From Gigaspora rosea (lineage: Eukaryota; Glomeromycota; Glomeromycetes; Diversisporales; Gigasporaceae): a DNA stretch of 64,000 bases. Below are positions 10,840 through 21,310 of this stretch, piece after piece. Numbering within the stretch: position 1 is the stretch's first letter; every line of letters begins with the position of its first letter. Both the position numbers and the translations under genes were made by a program. The DNA is taken from assembly GCA_003550325.1 (NCBI GenBank), contig QKWP01001108.1, positions 99,211 through 163,210 on the forward strand. The letters run 5' to 3'. The notes under the pieces were generated by a model that saw nothing but the letters and a program-made list of their open reading frames with translations, was not told where the DNA came from and ran no database searches.

Positions 10840-10983
10840 ATCGTGTACGGTTTAGAGTTATAAATTCGTTATATATAACTCGGATTGAAAATGAAGAACG
10901 TGAAGAAAATTTACAGCCTAAAAAACGAAAAAGGAGTATTAGAATAAACGTAATGAGAAAAAAAAATCGTCAAGAGGAATAAA
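10840..10983 (+). CDS. Candidate terminal exon, basic tail
   Basis: After a possible acceptor (TTAATTAG) an open frame reads NRVRFRVINSLYITRIENEE, then a basic segment with QPKKRKRSIRINVMRKK, and stops at TAA. The PKKRKR cluster resembles a nuclear localisation signal. No upstream exon can be assigned with confidence, and the family is not recognised. It could be a relic. Confidence 0.22.
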
Positions 10984-12594
10984 TAAAATTAAACAGATAC
11001 AAATAGAATCTATTATGTGTGCTATTAATAAAATAAGATTTTAAGGTCGCTCGAGTTTAAAGTCAGCAGACTGTACTTTCTCATACAAAGAGATATTTGG
11101 CTCGTTATATTTTTAATAAATGTAATAATTTTAAAAAACCAAACTATCGCTTAATTAGAAATTTTTACTTGTAGCAATAAGTATCATGCTCACAATTGTT
11201 TCATTCATGAGAATAGACCTTATTTTTTGATGTTGTTTGATTAACCCGTAAGAATTATTAAAGCAAATCACCAAATTTACAATGAATTTGGGTTACCTGT
11301 GCTTATTTCCGTGTATAGCCTATAACCAATTTAAAAAAATACGGAAATACATATTATTCGCAATCAACATCGTCAAGGTCCTCAAAATACGTATCATATT
11401 GTGTGATGGTGGGCGGTGGGCGATGGACGAATGCTTAAATCGAAAAAGTAATTACTATCGTAGGAAAAAAATTACACTTATCGTTTCTGATTATTTCGCA
11501 TGTTGGTTTTCGTTGTCATGTGGTTTCAAACTGTGGATTATTGGGTGAACGGATCTCAAGATCGAAGTGTGATCAATACGCATGCCAGTAATGATTAATG
11601 TGCGTGCGAAAAATTAAGTGCTTGGTCAACTATGCAAAACAAAACTATATGCGGTACCATATAAGAATTAATTTTTAAGGATTTTTTTGGATCTTATGAT
11701 CAGGATATTAATCAGATAGTGACAGGGGTAATTTATTTTTAATTTAATAGTAAATAATGTCTTGTTGGCTTTCGGATGTCTAGAGCAAATAGCTCTATTT
11801 TTCTCAATTATTTTAGCGTAATCGATTTTTCAAAGCCTTTATGACGAAGTTACGTTATAAAATCTCATTACTCTTACCGTTATACTCAGATTAATCTTAT
11901 TCATCACTACAAAATAATTTATTGATGTTGCATTTGTTAATTGTTACCCTTTAACATCTCATAGTCCCTCTTAAAAACTATTATCATTGTTCTCGCATTA
12001 CATAACCTTAAAATTATATCTTATCGACGCCCTCCCAACATTGTTTCGTAAACTAACTCTTAAATTGATTGTATAAATAATCAGACAAATTAAGTGATAT
12101 CCCGACTCGAATCCAAGTGATTCGTGACCTCACGTAACTTTTATATATTAATTTTATAAAAATACGTGTAAATATGAAATTGACATTGAACATATACGCC
12201 TTAACCCGATTGCAAATCAAAATTTGACTACCCATAAACAGCCAATTAGTATATCCGGGTGGTTACAATTGTTTAGAAAAATTATGTTTGATTCTATCTG
12301 TAACATAATATCCGACATCTGACTTCCCCGTTCCTGGTTTCGCGCAACTACGTTGCGCAGCTACTTCTTGATAAACAATACAACACTTGAGTTAAATGTT
12401 TATATAAGGATTGTTTGTTTTTAACAACCGTTATTTGAATATTTTTCATGCATATAAAAATATAAAATGAAATGATAAAGTACGCCTATATGGCGTCCTC
12501 TGTGGAGGTGTTATAAAAAAAAAAAAAAAAATGAAATGATATATACGTATCTATACTAAAATAAAAGTTCTTACAAAAGAACAAAGTATATAAA
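10984..12594. other. Intergenic, no gene supported
   Basis: Only short open frames occur here; the longest (11282-11548, +) has no domain-like pattern and no supporting splice sites. Composition resembles the flanking gene island rather than the repeat blocks. An A-run lies at 12518-12530. This may include the 3' region of the minus-strand gene that ends at 12595. Confidence 0.4.
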
Positions 12595-13068
12595 TTAAGA
12601 AAATTTGATAAATAAATAGTGACATAAAAAATCGTGTGCGATTTGTTCTACATCAACATTATTATTATGACTCGCTTTTGGTCCTGTAATGAATAAATTA
12701 TGAATATTATTTTTTTTAATCCAATTAAAAATTTGATCTGCTTGATCTTGATTTTGTTCAAGATTGTCACCAAGACAAATATTTTTGACTTTTTCTCCAA
12801 ATAATGGAATGGTATCATAGTTATCATAATTAACAGTTGATATTTCTAATATCAAAGTTGCATCTGATTCATTAAAATTTCTTTTATTTCTTTTTGAATC
12901 TGAATCTGAATCATTTTCTTCAAGATTATAATCTAATAAAATTTTATCTTGTGCAAGTTTCCCTTTTAAACAATAACCACCAGTTTCTAGTTTTCTTTGC
13001 TTTGCAGCTTTTAGTGCTGCTCTTTCAACACCAGTTAAATCTCCTGAAGTTATCTTGATTTTGGACAT
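12595..13068 (-). CDS. Putative molybdenum carrier-like / YpsA-type SLOG protein
   Basis: This is a single-exon gene of 157 residues, about the length of bacterial members. Its order of motifs fits the family: KITSGDLTGVERAALKAAKQ at the N terminus (bacterial form usually SGGQTGVDRAAL), GGYCLKGKLAQD near residue 31 (usually GGWCPKGR.AED), a variable stretch, NESDATLIL near 86 (usually N..DSDGTLI), then ICLGDN and a C-terminal NNIHNLFITGPKAS (usually GI..LNVAGPRES). These proteins have a Rossmann-like SLOG fold; the molybdenum role is an annotation rather than a tested function, and nucleotide-derivative binding is more likely. Differences: the first glycine-rich loop has GDLTG rather than GGQTG, and the mid-protein GT..LT loop is unclear, so ligand binding may have changed. 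An acidic Ser/Asp insert (SDSDSKRNKRN) is eukaryote-like. The start Met leads straight into the fold. A poly-T/A stretch precedes it. Confidence 0.75.
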   Translation of the reverse strand: MSKIKITSGDLTGVERAALKAAKQRKLETGGYCLKGKLAQDKILLDYNLEENDSDSDSKRNKRNFNESDATLILEISTVNYDNYDTIPLFGEKVKNICLGDNLEQNQDQADQIFNWIKKNNIHNLFITGPKASHNNNVDVEQIAHDFLCHYLFIKFS

Positions 13069-14100
13069 TAAAAAAATTTTTTATCAAAAAAAAAAATCCA
13101 TCTTTATAAATAATTTAAACAATATGTAATACTTTAAAATTTTTTAAGGCTAAAATTTAATTTTAAATAAGTAATATTTGGATGATCTATAAATTTTAAA
13201 TTTTTTTACGAAAAATAAAAAAATTTGTGATATTGTTTCTACTGATCATTTTTAGTAATGATTTGTGATACTAATCATAAACAATTTTATTTATACAATT
13301 ATAATAAAATTTAAAAACAATTAAATTTATTAGGATCCTTGTTCTCTATTTCTGTATTTAAGAAAATGCAAATAGTAATACAAAATATCTATAAATAATA
13401 CCTTGAGTAACTCGAGTAATAGTAAAACCGTTACATCGAATATTCTGTATTTTACGAGTAATAGTAAAACCGTTACATCGAACTTTTTTTTAGTAAGTTT
13501 CGGCCAAAACCCTGACCATAGATCATCAAAACACTTGCCACTTATACTCTTTTTTGGCAAGAACTACTTGAGTCTATTATAATTATAAATCGTTATTCAT
13601 ATTTGTATTCGTATTCGTATTCGTAATAGTAACAGTAATAGTACTTACGTACATTTTTATTTTTACAAAAACATTATTAAAGATTCATTAAAACATTGAA
13701 AATTTTTACCTTTTTGAGTACTTCGCCCTATGTTTATTATCCACTATTCGTGATTTTTTTTACATTTTTTTATTTTTTTGCTGCCGGATTTTTACTGGGC
13801 AGATGAATTGATAATCACGAACATTAAAGACCACAACGAAAGAATTTGTCAATAAATAATCATACGTTACCACATCAATCAATCAATCAGAAACCATATC
13901 CCTCAGTCAAGTTTAAAAATTGGTAACCGCATAAAAAATTTTTCATATGATCATAATCTTAATGCCGGCTAAATTAAACGGTTAACAATTAAATGGGTAA
14001 ATCTCGTTTAATATAAAGCACCATAAGTATAGAATATATTTACTATATCTGTATCTGTCTCGTGGATACTAGAAAAAAAATAGCTTTTGTAGTTTTTAGG
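13069..14100. other. Intergenic with short direct repeats
   Basis: Two copies of TAATAGTAAAACCGTTACAT then CGAA lie 38-40 bp apart at about 13417 and 13458. A short CGTATT run lies at about 13604-13625. No gene is supported; the 76-codon frame at 13330-13560 (-) arises from the duplicated segment. Confidence 0.45.
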
Positions 14101-14109
14101 GGACGTCTA

Positions 14110-14349
14110 AAGCGGAGATAAATCACGTGATCATTCGCCAATCAAATTTAGGGTTAGGGTCACTTTAGGATAGGGTTAGGAGATGTTTTAGGAAGTTATA
14201 TATATGCAGAATTACCTTCTCGTCATTTTTAATTAACCTATCCAAGGTAGGTTTAGGCTGCCGTTTTTTGTATTTCTCGTTTGCTTCGCTGGTGATCATC
14301 AAAATTCTATAATTTGATTGGAGTTTGGTCACGTGATTTATCTCCGCCC
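14110..14349. mobile_element. MITE, CACGTGA family, copy B
   Basis: The left end is GCGGAGATAAATCACGTGAT. The right end is the inverse, GTCACGTGATTTATCTCCGC. The interior has TTTAGGGTTAGGGTCAC and a GGTTTAGGCTGCCGTTTTTT block that aligns with copies at 6078 and 43333. The first bases of the left end (GTCTAAAGCGG) keep the family start. Confidence 0.8.
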
Positions 14350-15530
14350 CAGTTTTTTGCTATACTGATCATTTTTAGTAATGATCTATAAATTTAAATT
14401 TTTTTACGAAAAATAAAAATTGTTGATATAAATGATTATGATCCCATAAACAATTTATTTATACTGTACAATTATCCTATGATTTAAAAACAAATAAATT
14501 TATTATTATAAAAAGATTTAAGTAAATAAAATATAAATAATAGTTATACATATTAATTAATATCTAATAAAACAACTATTTGATTTGAATCTATTAAACT
14601 ATATATTTACTTCATTAACAAAAGAATATACATATTAATATGTCATCTTAAAAACTGTAAACTACTACGTACCTACATAAATACGTAATATTAAAAAAAC
14701 CAATTTATTTCTAATAAAAGGTTGCCCTTTTGTATCAGCCCCTGCATAATCTGTATCTCGTAACAACGTTATTAGTAAAAAAAAAAAAAAAAAAAAATCC
14801 CGCTATCTCATCGATAGAAGACAAAGAAACTTTATCTAGCAGCGATATAACTTATTTCTGAATTAAAAAAAAATAAAAAATTGTTACGTACGTACTCACT
14901 AAGTTTAGAATTTGTCTGACAACGTATCAACAATTTGCTATATCAATTTATTAATACGTAAACATGATCGATGTCAACATACCATAAACATAACTCAAAT
15001 TATGGAAAAATTACATGGTCTTTCAAAATGTCGATAATTGTTTTTATCATGAATAATTGAATATAGAGCTTTGGAATAGGTTTCACTATCCCTTGTACAA
15101 TAAAAAAATGGATTACGTAGTAAATTTTGCTCATAATATCAATTGTACGCTTTTGATGTGTCTAGAAAAATTAACAATGTTAATAAGTATGTACATGACT
15201 GACCGTAAAGCATTATAGGCGGCATAGTATTGTCGTTAGATTAAACTGCTGATGTTTATGATATTTGGGGATTAAAGAAAATGTAATTATTTTGATTTAT
15301 AGGGAAGAAAGATCTTTTCTATTTCAATTCAACTAATTTTCTTATATGCAATCTACTTATACTTTTATATGTAGTTTTTATATTTTTTATTTTGATACTT
15401 TACGATATTCTCTACCTTAAGGATCACTTATTTATCACATCCTGATCTACGATTCTCCATGGCAGTGCATATTATAAATATTACTTTGAGTACTAATCAA
15501 GAAATCTTTTAATCTTGAAAGCTTAGTTAT
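14350..15530. other. AT-rich DNA, nothing specific seen
   Basis: The start repeats part of the sequence at 13195-13260 (ACTGATCATTTTTAGTAATG), so the copy-B MITE may lie within a duplicated segment. An A-run is at 14779-14798. No coding signal. Confidence 0.4.
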
Positions 15531-15640
15531 TAAGTTTTTTTTTTTATAAAATTTAGGAGGTCTCGAACTTCTATCTGAAAGATTCAAATCTAACCGATGA
15601 GAGGCTTCTACCAATACTAGACGTTAGGTCTAATAGGGAA
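15531..15640 (-). mobile_element. tRNA-derived SINE-like element with A tail
   Basis: On the minus strand, TTGGTAGAAGCC (15614-15603) resembles a pol III A box. GTTCGAGACC (about 15568-15558) resembles a B box, about 45 bp downstream. The element then ends in an A-rich tail (the T run at 15531-15546 on the plus strand). Spacing and the tail fit a tRNA-derived SINE. A clear target duplication was not found. Confidence 0.45.
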
Positions 15641-15957
15641 CTATGTTATGTTTGATACAATGATTTATCAATTATCTATTGTTTGTTCTTGTGTAAGAAA
15701 TATTCTGTAACACCTATTGTAACTAAGCAACTTGATTCATACTTTGGACGTTGTATATGCGACTGATGTTATCCAGGTACTTACAGATCATTAAATTTTA
15801 CATCACCTGAATATTCTAATAAAGTGCATAAATCATAATTTAGGGTGTTCTCAAGCAGCACGCTCGATGGGTTTACTAATTTCTCCCCAATTTACCATTG
15901 GACGAATGCAAATCTCTTTTATCATTGGTAAATCACTGATCAAGTGGCTAATAATGT

Positions 15958-16130
15958 GGTCTTCGTAACGGTTACGTCTAATTTTCCCGATGGTCATTTT
16001 CCTGACTTCACACAAGGTGATGATTCACCAATAATATATAAAAAATACTAACTCTAACCCTATGTGATGCAAGGTAAATGGCCTATCGGAGAAGTGACCA
16101 TCAGGAAAATGAGCAAACGGGCTTCGTAAC
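15958..16130. mobile_element. Small inverted-repeat element
   Basis: The left side has GTCTTCGTAACGGTTACG, then TTTTCCCGATGGTCATTTTC. The right side has the inverse, GTGACCATCAGGAAAATGAG then GGGCTTCGTAAC. The arms are imperfect but pair over about 40 bp. No coding capacity. Confidence 0.6.
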
Positions 16131-16232
16131 TGTAATTTTTATAATAATTACATTTTTTAATATTAACGTTTGGCAATTCTCTTGAATTTAGCAGCTTCTT
16201 ACGACAAAACATTTTGAGAGCTCTCTTTTTAG

Positions 16233-16973
16233 TAGTGATGGGCAAATCCCGATTCTTTTAAAAATCCCGCGCAGGATCCGCGCTGGATTCGCGGGATCGA
16301 GTAGAGTTTCCGAATTTTTCACGATTAAAAATATATATTCACTAGGAATGTAATTTCTCATTAAAATAATAATTATTTCTTATAAATCTGACTGCATTTT
16401 ATTACAAATATAATGCTTATATAGATTTTGCCTACTTCTAAAACATTTGAATCTTATAATTATTAAATATATCAATTCAACTTTGTCTTAATTTATCAAT
16501 TTGTTTTTTAAATATTATTATATTTAAAAATTATAATGGTAACAAAGCGATCAAATCATATAAGCGTATAAAAATTTATAAGTAATCAGGTGCATAACCA
16601 GGTATAAATGTGCTAAAATTTATAGTTATATACATACAAAAATTCATAAACGACTCATAAGAAAATAATCGGGCTTATAATTTCTGACTCAATAAATCAA
16701 TAATAAATTCCCACTTAATTAATATTGACAATTTAAAAAATATATTTCAATATACAGTTTGTGCGAAACAAATTAAAAGTTCATGTGTGCATAATATTTT
16801 TACTTAAATACTAATTAGGAATTGGCCCACTTATGTTAAAGCAGGCCGGATGATTTGTTATGCGGGCCAGATGATATGCTAACGCAGGCCAGACAATCTT
16901 ATATTAAAAATCCCACATGTGAGTTTTAAATCCTGCACGGGAGTTTTTAAATCCCGCGTGTTGCCCATTACTA
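16233..16973. mobile_element. Non-autonomous hAT element, 741 bp, exact 8-bp target duplication
   Basis: The ends are TAGTGATGGGCA and TGCCCATTACTA. Both sides are flanked by CTTTTTAG (16225-16232 and 16974-16981), the 8-bp duplication typical of hAT transposases. Subterminal AAATCCCGCG-type motifs recur near both ends. The interior is AT-rich without a transposase. A second, inverted copy is at 21311-23216 and carries an extra insertion. The CTACTC-bearing segment (reverse strand, about 16295-16315) is the empty site for that insertion. Confidence 0.9.
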
Positions 16974-16981
16974 CTTTTTAG

Positions 16982-17283
16982 TAGGCTTCCGCAAAAATTA
17001 CCTATGCGATTTCAGAATTTTTGAAGGCTATAAGACCAACATTGCACAATTGGTGCTTGAACCAAATCAGTATGTGTAATTAGCATGATAAACCACTTTC
17101 GGAAAACATGCCTTCATTTATACCTTACGTGCGTTTGCTGCTAGCAGCAAGCGAATGTGAGGCATAAATGAAGCAAAGGTGGGTTTATCATGCTAATTTC
17201 ACATACTAGCACCAATTGTGCAATGTTGGTTTTATAGCCTTCAAAAATTCTGAAATCACATGGGTAATTTTTGCGGAAGCCTA
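16982..17283. mobile_element. Foldback MITE, 302 bp, sharing the CTTTTTAG duplication
   Basis: The ends are TAGGCTTCCGCAAAAATTAC and its reverse complement, with arms of about 140 bp (including TTCAGAATTTTTGAAGGCTA and CAACATTGCACAATTGGTGC). It is flanked by CTTTTTAG at 16974-16981 and 17284-17291, so it abuts the hAT element and shares its middle duplication copy. The centre carries GCTGCTAGCAGC, a short perfect palindrome. Confidence 0.88.
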
Positions 17284-17596
17284 CTTTTTAGCAACTCATT
17301 GAATTCTTAATAAATACAATAATAAATATTACACTATAACATACAGTATTAAATAAAATTATTCTCGAATATTTATTAATTAATTAAGCACTCTTATTTT
17401 TAGCTATTCATATTTATATTTCAGCTAGAGCAGGTCAAAAAGTCAACTTTTTATATAGAACTAATGTTCATTATAGTAAGCCTTTAAAGTTGATTATATT
17501 TGATTGTATTTTGAAATTTCATTAGTAGAAGTTTGTGTACTCAATGAAGTATCGAATAAAGAAGTAAAAAGTTTTTACTTGAGCAACCAATACAAA

Positions 17597-18873
17597 TAAG
17601 GGAGCTTCCAGAAATCAGCTGATTTCTGGGTGGGTGGGTGGGTCAGCTAAAGTATCAGGTGTAATTCCGGTCAAAATTTCATAATTCCGGCCAAAGTTGC
17701 AAAATTATTTTTGTCCAAAATTATAAATTTATTAATAATATTAGATAATTAATGACTTTTGAACTACTGGACCAAATTTGATGATTCAACCACCAAAATG
17801 ATCCTCTCAATAAGAGGATTCTAGCAAACCCAAAATTGTTAAAATCCAATCACAGAATCCTGTGATCGGATTAGATTTGTGTTACTATAAAAGTTCTATA
17901 ATTTATTAAATAATTATAACCCATTTATAGAACACAAATTTATTTCGATCTTAGGATCCTGTGATTGGATTTTAACGTTTTTGGGCTTGTTAGAATCCTC
18001 TCATTGAGAGGATCATTTTGGTAGTAAATCATCAAAATTGGCCCAGTAGATCAGAAGTTATTAACAATTAAAAATTAAGTTTTAATTGTTAATAACTTCT
18101 GATCTACTGGGCCAATTTTGATGATTTTACTATCAAAATGATCCTCTCAATGAGATGATTCTAACAAGCCCAAAATCGTTAAAATCCAATCACAGGATCC
18201 TAAGATCAGAATAAATTTGTGTTGCTATAAAATGGGTTATAATTACAGTATTTAATAAATTATAGAACTTTTATAGTAACATAAATCTATTCTGATCACA
18301 GGATCCTGTAATTGGATTTTAACAATTTTGAGCTTGTTAGAATCCTCTCATTGAGAGGATCATTTTGGTAGTAAAAGCATTGAAATTGGCTTAGTAAATC
18401 AGAAGTTATTAACAATTAAAAATTAATTTTTAATTGCTAATAACTTCTTATCTACTGGGCCAATTTCAATGATTTTGCTACCAAAATGATCCTCTCAATG
18501 AGAGGATTCTAACACCCAAAATTGTTAAAATCCAATCACAGGATCCTAAGATCGAAATAAATTTGTGTTACTATAATTGGGTTATAATTATTTAATAAAT
18601 TATAGAACTTTTATAGTAATACAAATCTATTCTGATCACAGGATCCTGTGATTGGATTTTAACAATTTTGGGCTCGCTAGAATTCTCTCATTGAGAGGAT
18701 CATTTTGGTAGTTAAATCATCAAATTTGGTCTGGTAGATCAAAAGTTATTTACTATTAAATGTTATATTTAACTTTTTAATAATCGTAAAATCTGATTGG
18801 CTAATTGGGGTATCAGGTGTGGGTGGGTGGGGGTAGGCTCATAGTAAACAAAAATTAGCTGATTTCTGGAAGC
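17597..18873. mobile_element. Composite foldback: outer inverted ends around three tandem palindromes
   Basis: The outer ends are GAGCTTCCAGAAATCAGCTG on the left and the inverse TTAGCTGATTTCTGGAAGCT on the right, with a GGGTGGGTGGG tract and TATCAGGTGT inside each end. Between them lie three palindromic units of about 310-330 bp (about 17755-18065, 18070-18415, 18430-18745). Each arm has ACTTCTGATCTACTGGGCCA, CAAAATGATCCTCTCAATGA, CCCAAAATCGTTAAAATCCA and a GGATCCTAAGATC-type segment. GATCCTCTCAATGAGAGGAT is itself nearly a hairpin. No coding capacity. Confidence 0.85.
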
Positions 18874-19149
18874 TCTCTAATGATAAATATTTAAGCATAT
18901 TTTTTATTTATTTATTTTATTTATTTATTTTATTTATCTTTATTATTGCTTGATCAGATAACTTTATTTAAGCAAATTGACTGACTTTATTTAACAAAGC
19001 TGAAAAATATATGGGAATAAGGGCTCACTACTCTCAGCTGCTCTCATATACATTATCAAATACTCAACAACAGAGATATTGACTTATTAAAACAGCAATT
19101 GAAAAGGACACACCATAGTATCACAGAGTATTTAAGCAAAACTTTTGGC

Positions 19150-19870
19150 CAGCCAAAGCTTCTAAAACTTCTAAAACCTAGTTTTGCCAGAATTCCCAAA
19201 TCTGAAACTTTCAAAACTTCTAAATCCTCCAAAACTGGGTGAAACTTATGAAACTTCCAAAACCTCTGAAATTGACAAAACTTCCAAAATTTCTAAAACT
19301 AATAACTACTAAATATCATATAAATAATAAGTGAAAGTGATTTCAAAAATAGGTAGGATCTTAAAATTCAGATTTATGGCATAAAAAGATGTGGGCTTTA
19401 CCAGTTTTTCAGGCTAAAGCAAAACTTCTGAAACTGGCTTCAGAAACCAATAACCAATAAAATCCTAAAAGTCTGCACCATGTGAAATAGTGAGCATAAA
19501 ATTACAATTAACCCAATTTTTATTCTGAATTATTTGGATTTCATAAGTTTTTTTTCACAAAATATTTGTCAGTTTGTGGGGTAAATTTTTTTTTCAGTTT
19601 ACAAGTTTGCGCAATTGGTTTTTTCAGTTTTCAAGTTTGTGCGATTGGTTTTTTTTAGTTTTCAAGTTTGTATTTGTGTGATTGTTTTAATTTTGAATAT
19701 GGCTTTTAAAGTTTCAGAAGTTTTAGAAGATTCAGTTTCAGAGGGTTTCACCAATTTCCGAGGTTTCAATAATTTTGGAAGTTTTGGCAATTTTAGAAGT
19801 TTCAGATTTTGGGCAATAACGAAACGTTTCAGACTTTTGGTAGTGGTTTCAGCCAAAACACTGGTTACAG
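19150..19870. repeat. Inverted low-complexity repeat of TTCTAAAACTTC / GAAGTTTTAGAA
   Basis: The left half (19150-19300) is a degenerate array of CTTCTAAAACTTCCAAAACC-like units. The right half (19700-19870) is the same in reverse complement (GTTTCAGAAGTTTTAGAAG). CAAAACTTTTGGCCAGCC at the left mirrors GTTTCAGCCAAAACACTGG at the right. The open frames across it (Phe/Gly/Ser-rich on plus) follow from the repeat and are not supported as genes. Confidence 0.65.
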
Positions 19871-19970
19871 TATATGGGAATTTACTAGAAAATAAGAAGA
19901 AGAGCAATTGATCAATCAATATCTTGTTCACATAATGCACGTAATCCATGAGATTAGTATAAGGCTACGC

Positions 19971-21040
19971 AAAGTTAATTTTTTATTTTGAATAACCTTG
20001 TGTTTCAAAATTCTGATTAGTAGGTCAGATTTTTTTTTAAATTAACTTTGCATGGTCTAAATTAATTCATGTTCGCATCTAAGGTCATACAAAGTTAATT
20101 CTTTGGTTTGCATATCATGGAATCAGAAAATTTTATTGGGCCTATCGAGTAATTCTGGAAAATTAAGGTCATCATCGGATGACACTAGAGAAAAAAATTA
20201 AATAGCAAAAATAGGAATTTAAAAAAAAATCTTTTGGAAAAATTGGGTTGACTGTTTATGCAAAATGAAAAATTACCTTTTTTTGCCGATTTTTAACAAA
20301 AAAACCGTGGGTAGCTTATTTTTGGGTCATTTACTATTTTAAGTAATTTAAAGCACAACAAAGAGGTAGCCTATTTTCGAACACAAACTCTAACAAGTAA
20401 AATAGATAAATAAATATGATGTAGACAATAAATAAATATGCTGTAGGCAATAAATAAATATGTTATAAACAATAAATAAACATGCAGAAAAAAATCGGGG
20501 GTAACTTATAAAACGATCGATTATAATCGCTATATAGTAAAGTCTAAATTTTACTAAGTAAATCGATCAAAGTCGCATACGTATCTTTGTTCAGCAGATC
20601 AAAATACACGTACCCTAAATATTTCATAAAATCGGAGAACTTTTTATTATTTAACTTTTAATTATTACGTTCAACGGTTTTTTTTTTTTGTAAAAAAAAA
20701 CTGTTGAGCGTAAAAATTAAACGTCAAATAATAAAAGTTCTCCGATTTTTATAAAATTTTTAGGGTACGTGTATTTTGATCTGCTGAACAAGGTTACTTA
20801 TGCGATATTGATCGATTTACTTAGTAAAATTTAGACTTTAATATGTAGTATCTTTTATCGAACGTGGGGTAGCTTATTTTCGGAACTAAAAATTTTGTTA
20901 AATATCTTTTGGTGCGACAAAGGGTAGCTTATTTTCAGGTCAAAGACGGTTTGACGTTTTTTGGATCAAAACTGGGGGTAGCTTATTTTAGGAGGTAGCT
21001 TATTTTCAGCAATATACGGTAACTTTTGTGTGGCCTAATA
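19971..21040. mobile_element. MITE family AAGGCTACGCAAAGTTAATT, with nested elements
   Basis: The left end AAGGCTACGCAAAGTTAATT mirrors GTAACTTTTGTGTGGCCTAA at the right. Internal copies of the end motif occur at about 20082 and 20265. Inside are repeats of GGGTAGCTTATTTTCGG (about 20308-21010, ending CAGCAATATACGG) and the foldback at 20511-20853. Family relatives are at 45268-46131 and 46748-47010. Confidence 0.6.
20511..20853. mobile_element. Foldback element A, intact copy
   Basis: The left end ACGATCGATTATAATCGCTA and the right end TTACTTAGTAAAATTTAGAC, with following bases, pair over about 150 bp. The arms include CAGATCAAAATACACGTACC, AAATCGGAGAACTTTTTATT and GTTCAACGGTTTTT around a poly-T/A centre. 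It lies within a GGGTAGCTTATTTTC repeat. The older, disrupted relative is at 1846-3090. Confidence 0.85.
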
Positions 21041-21310
21041 ATGATAAATTAGGAGTCTTAATCAGATGATCAATCAAGTAATATAATAATAGTCATAGTC
21101 AAAAATAGCAGCATAAAAGCGAAGCGAAAATAATAAAAGTTATAAATGATTTTAATAAAAGGTAATAGAGTGGTAATAGAATAACTTTGGCTTTGGGTAA
21201 ATAACAAACTTACTAACTTACTAAGTGGTCATCGTAGTAAAGTCTATATGATACTTCAGTTCAGAAGTTTCGACAAGAGGGTAAAATCATAAAGGAAAGT
21301 CATTAAAGAC

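Noticed and set aside
11282-11548. 88-codon plus-strand frame in the gene island
   Set aside because: Residue pattern shows no domain, signal or splice support; not distinguishable from chance.
19615-19949. Phe/Gly-rich (plus) and Leu/Pro/Lys-rich (minus) frames
   Set aside because: Both follow from the GAAGTTTTAGAA repeat, which stays open in several frames; no start context or splice evidence.
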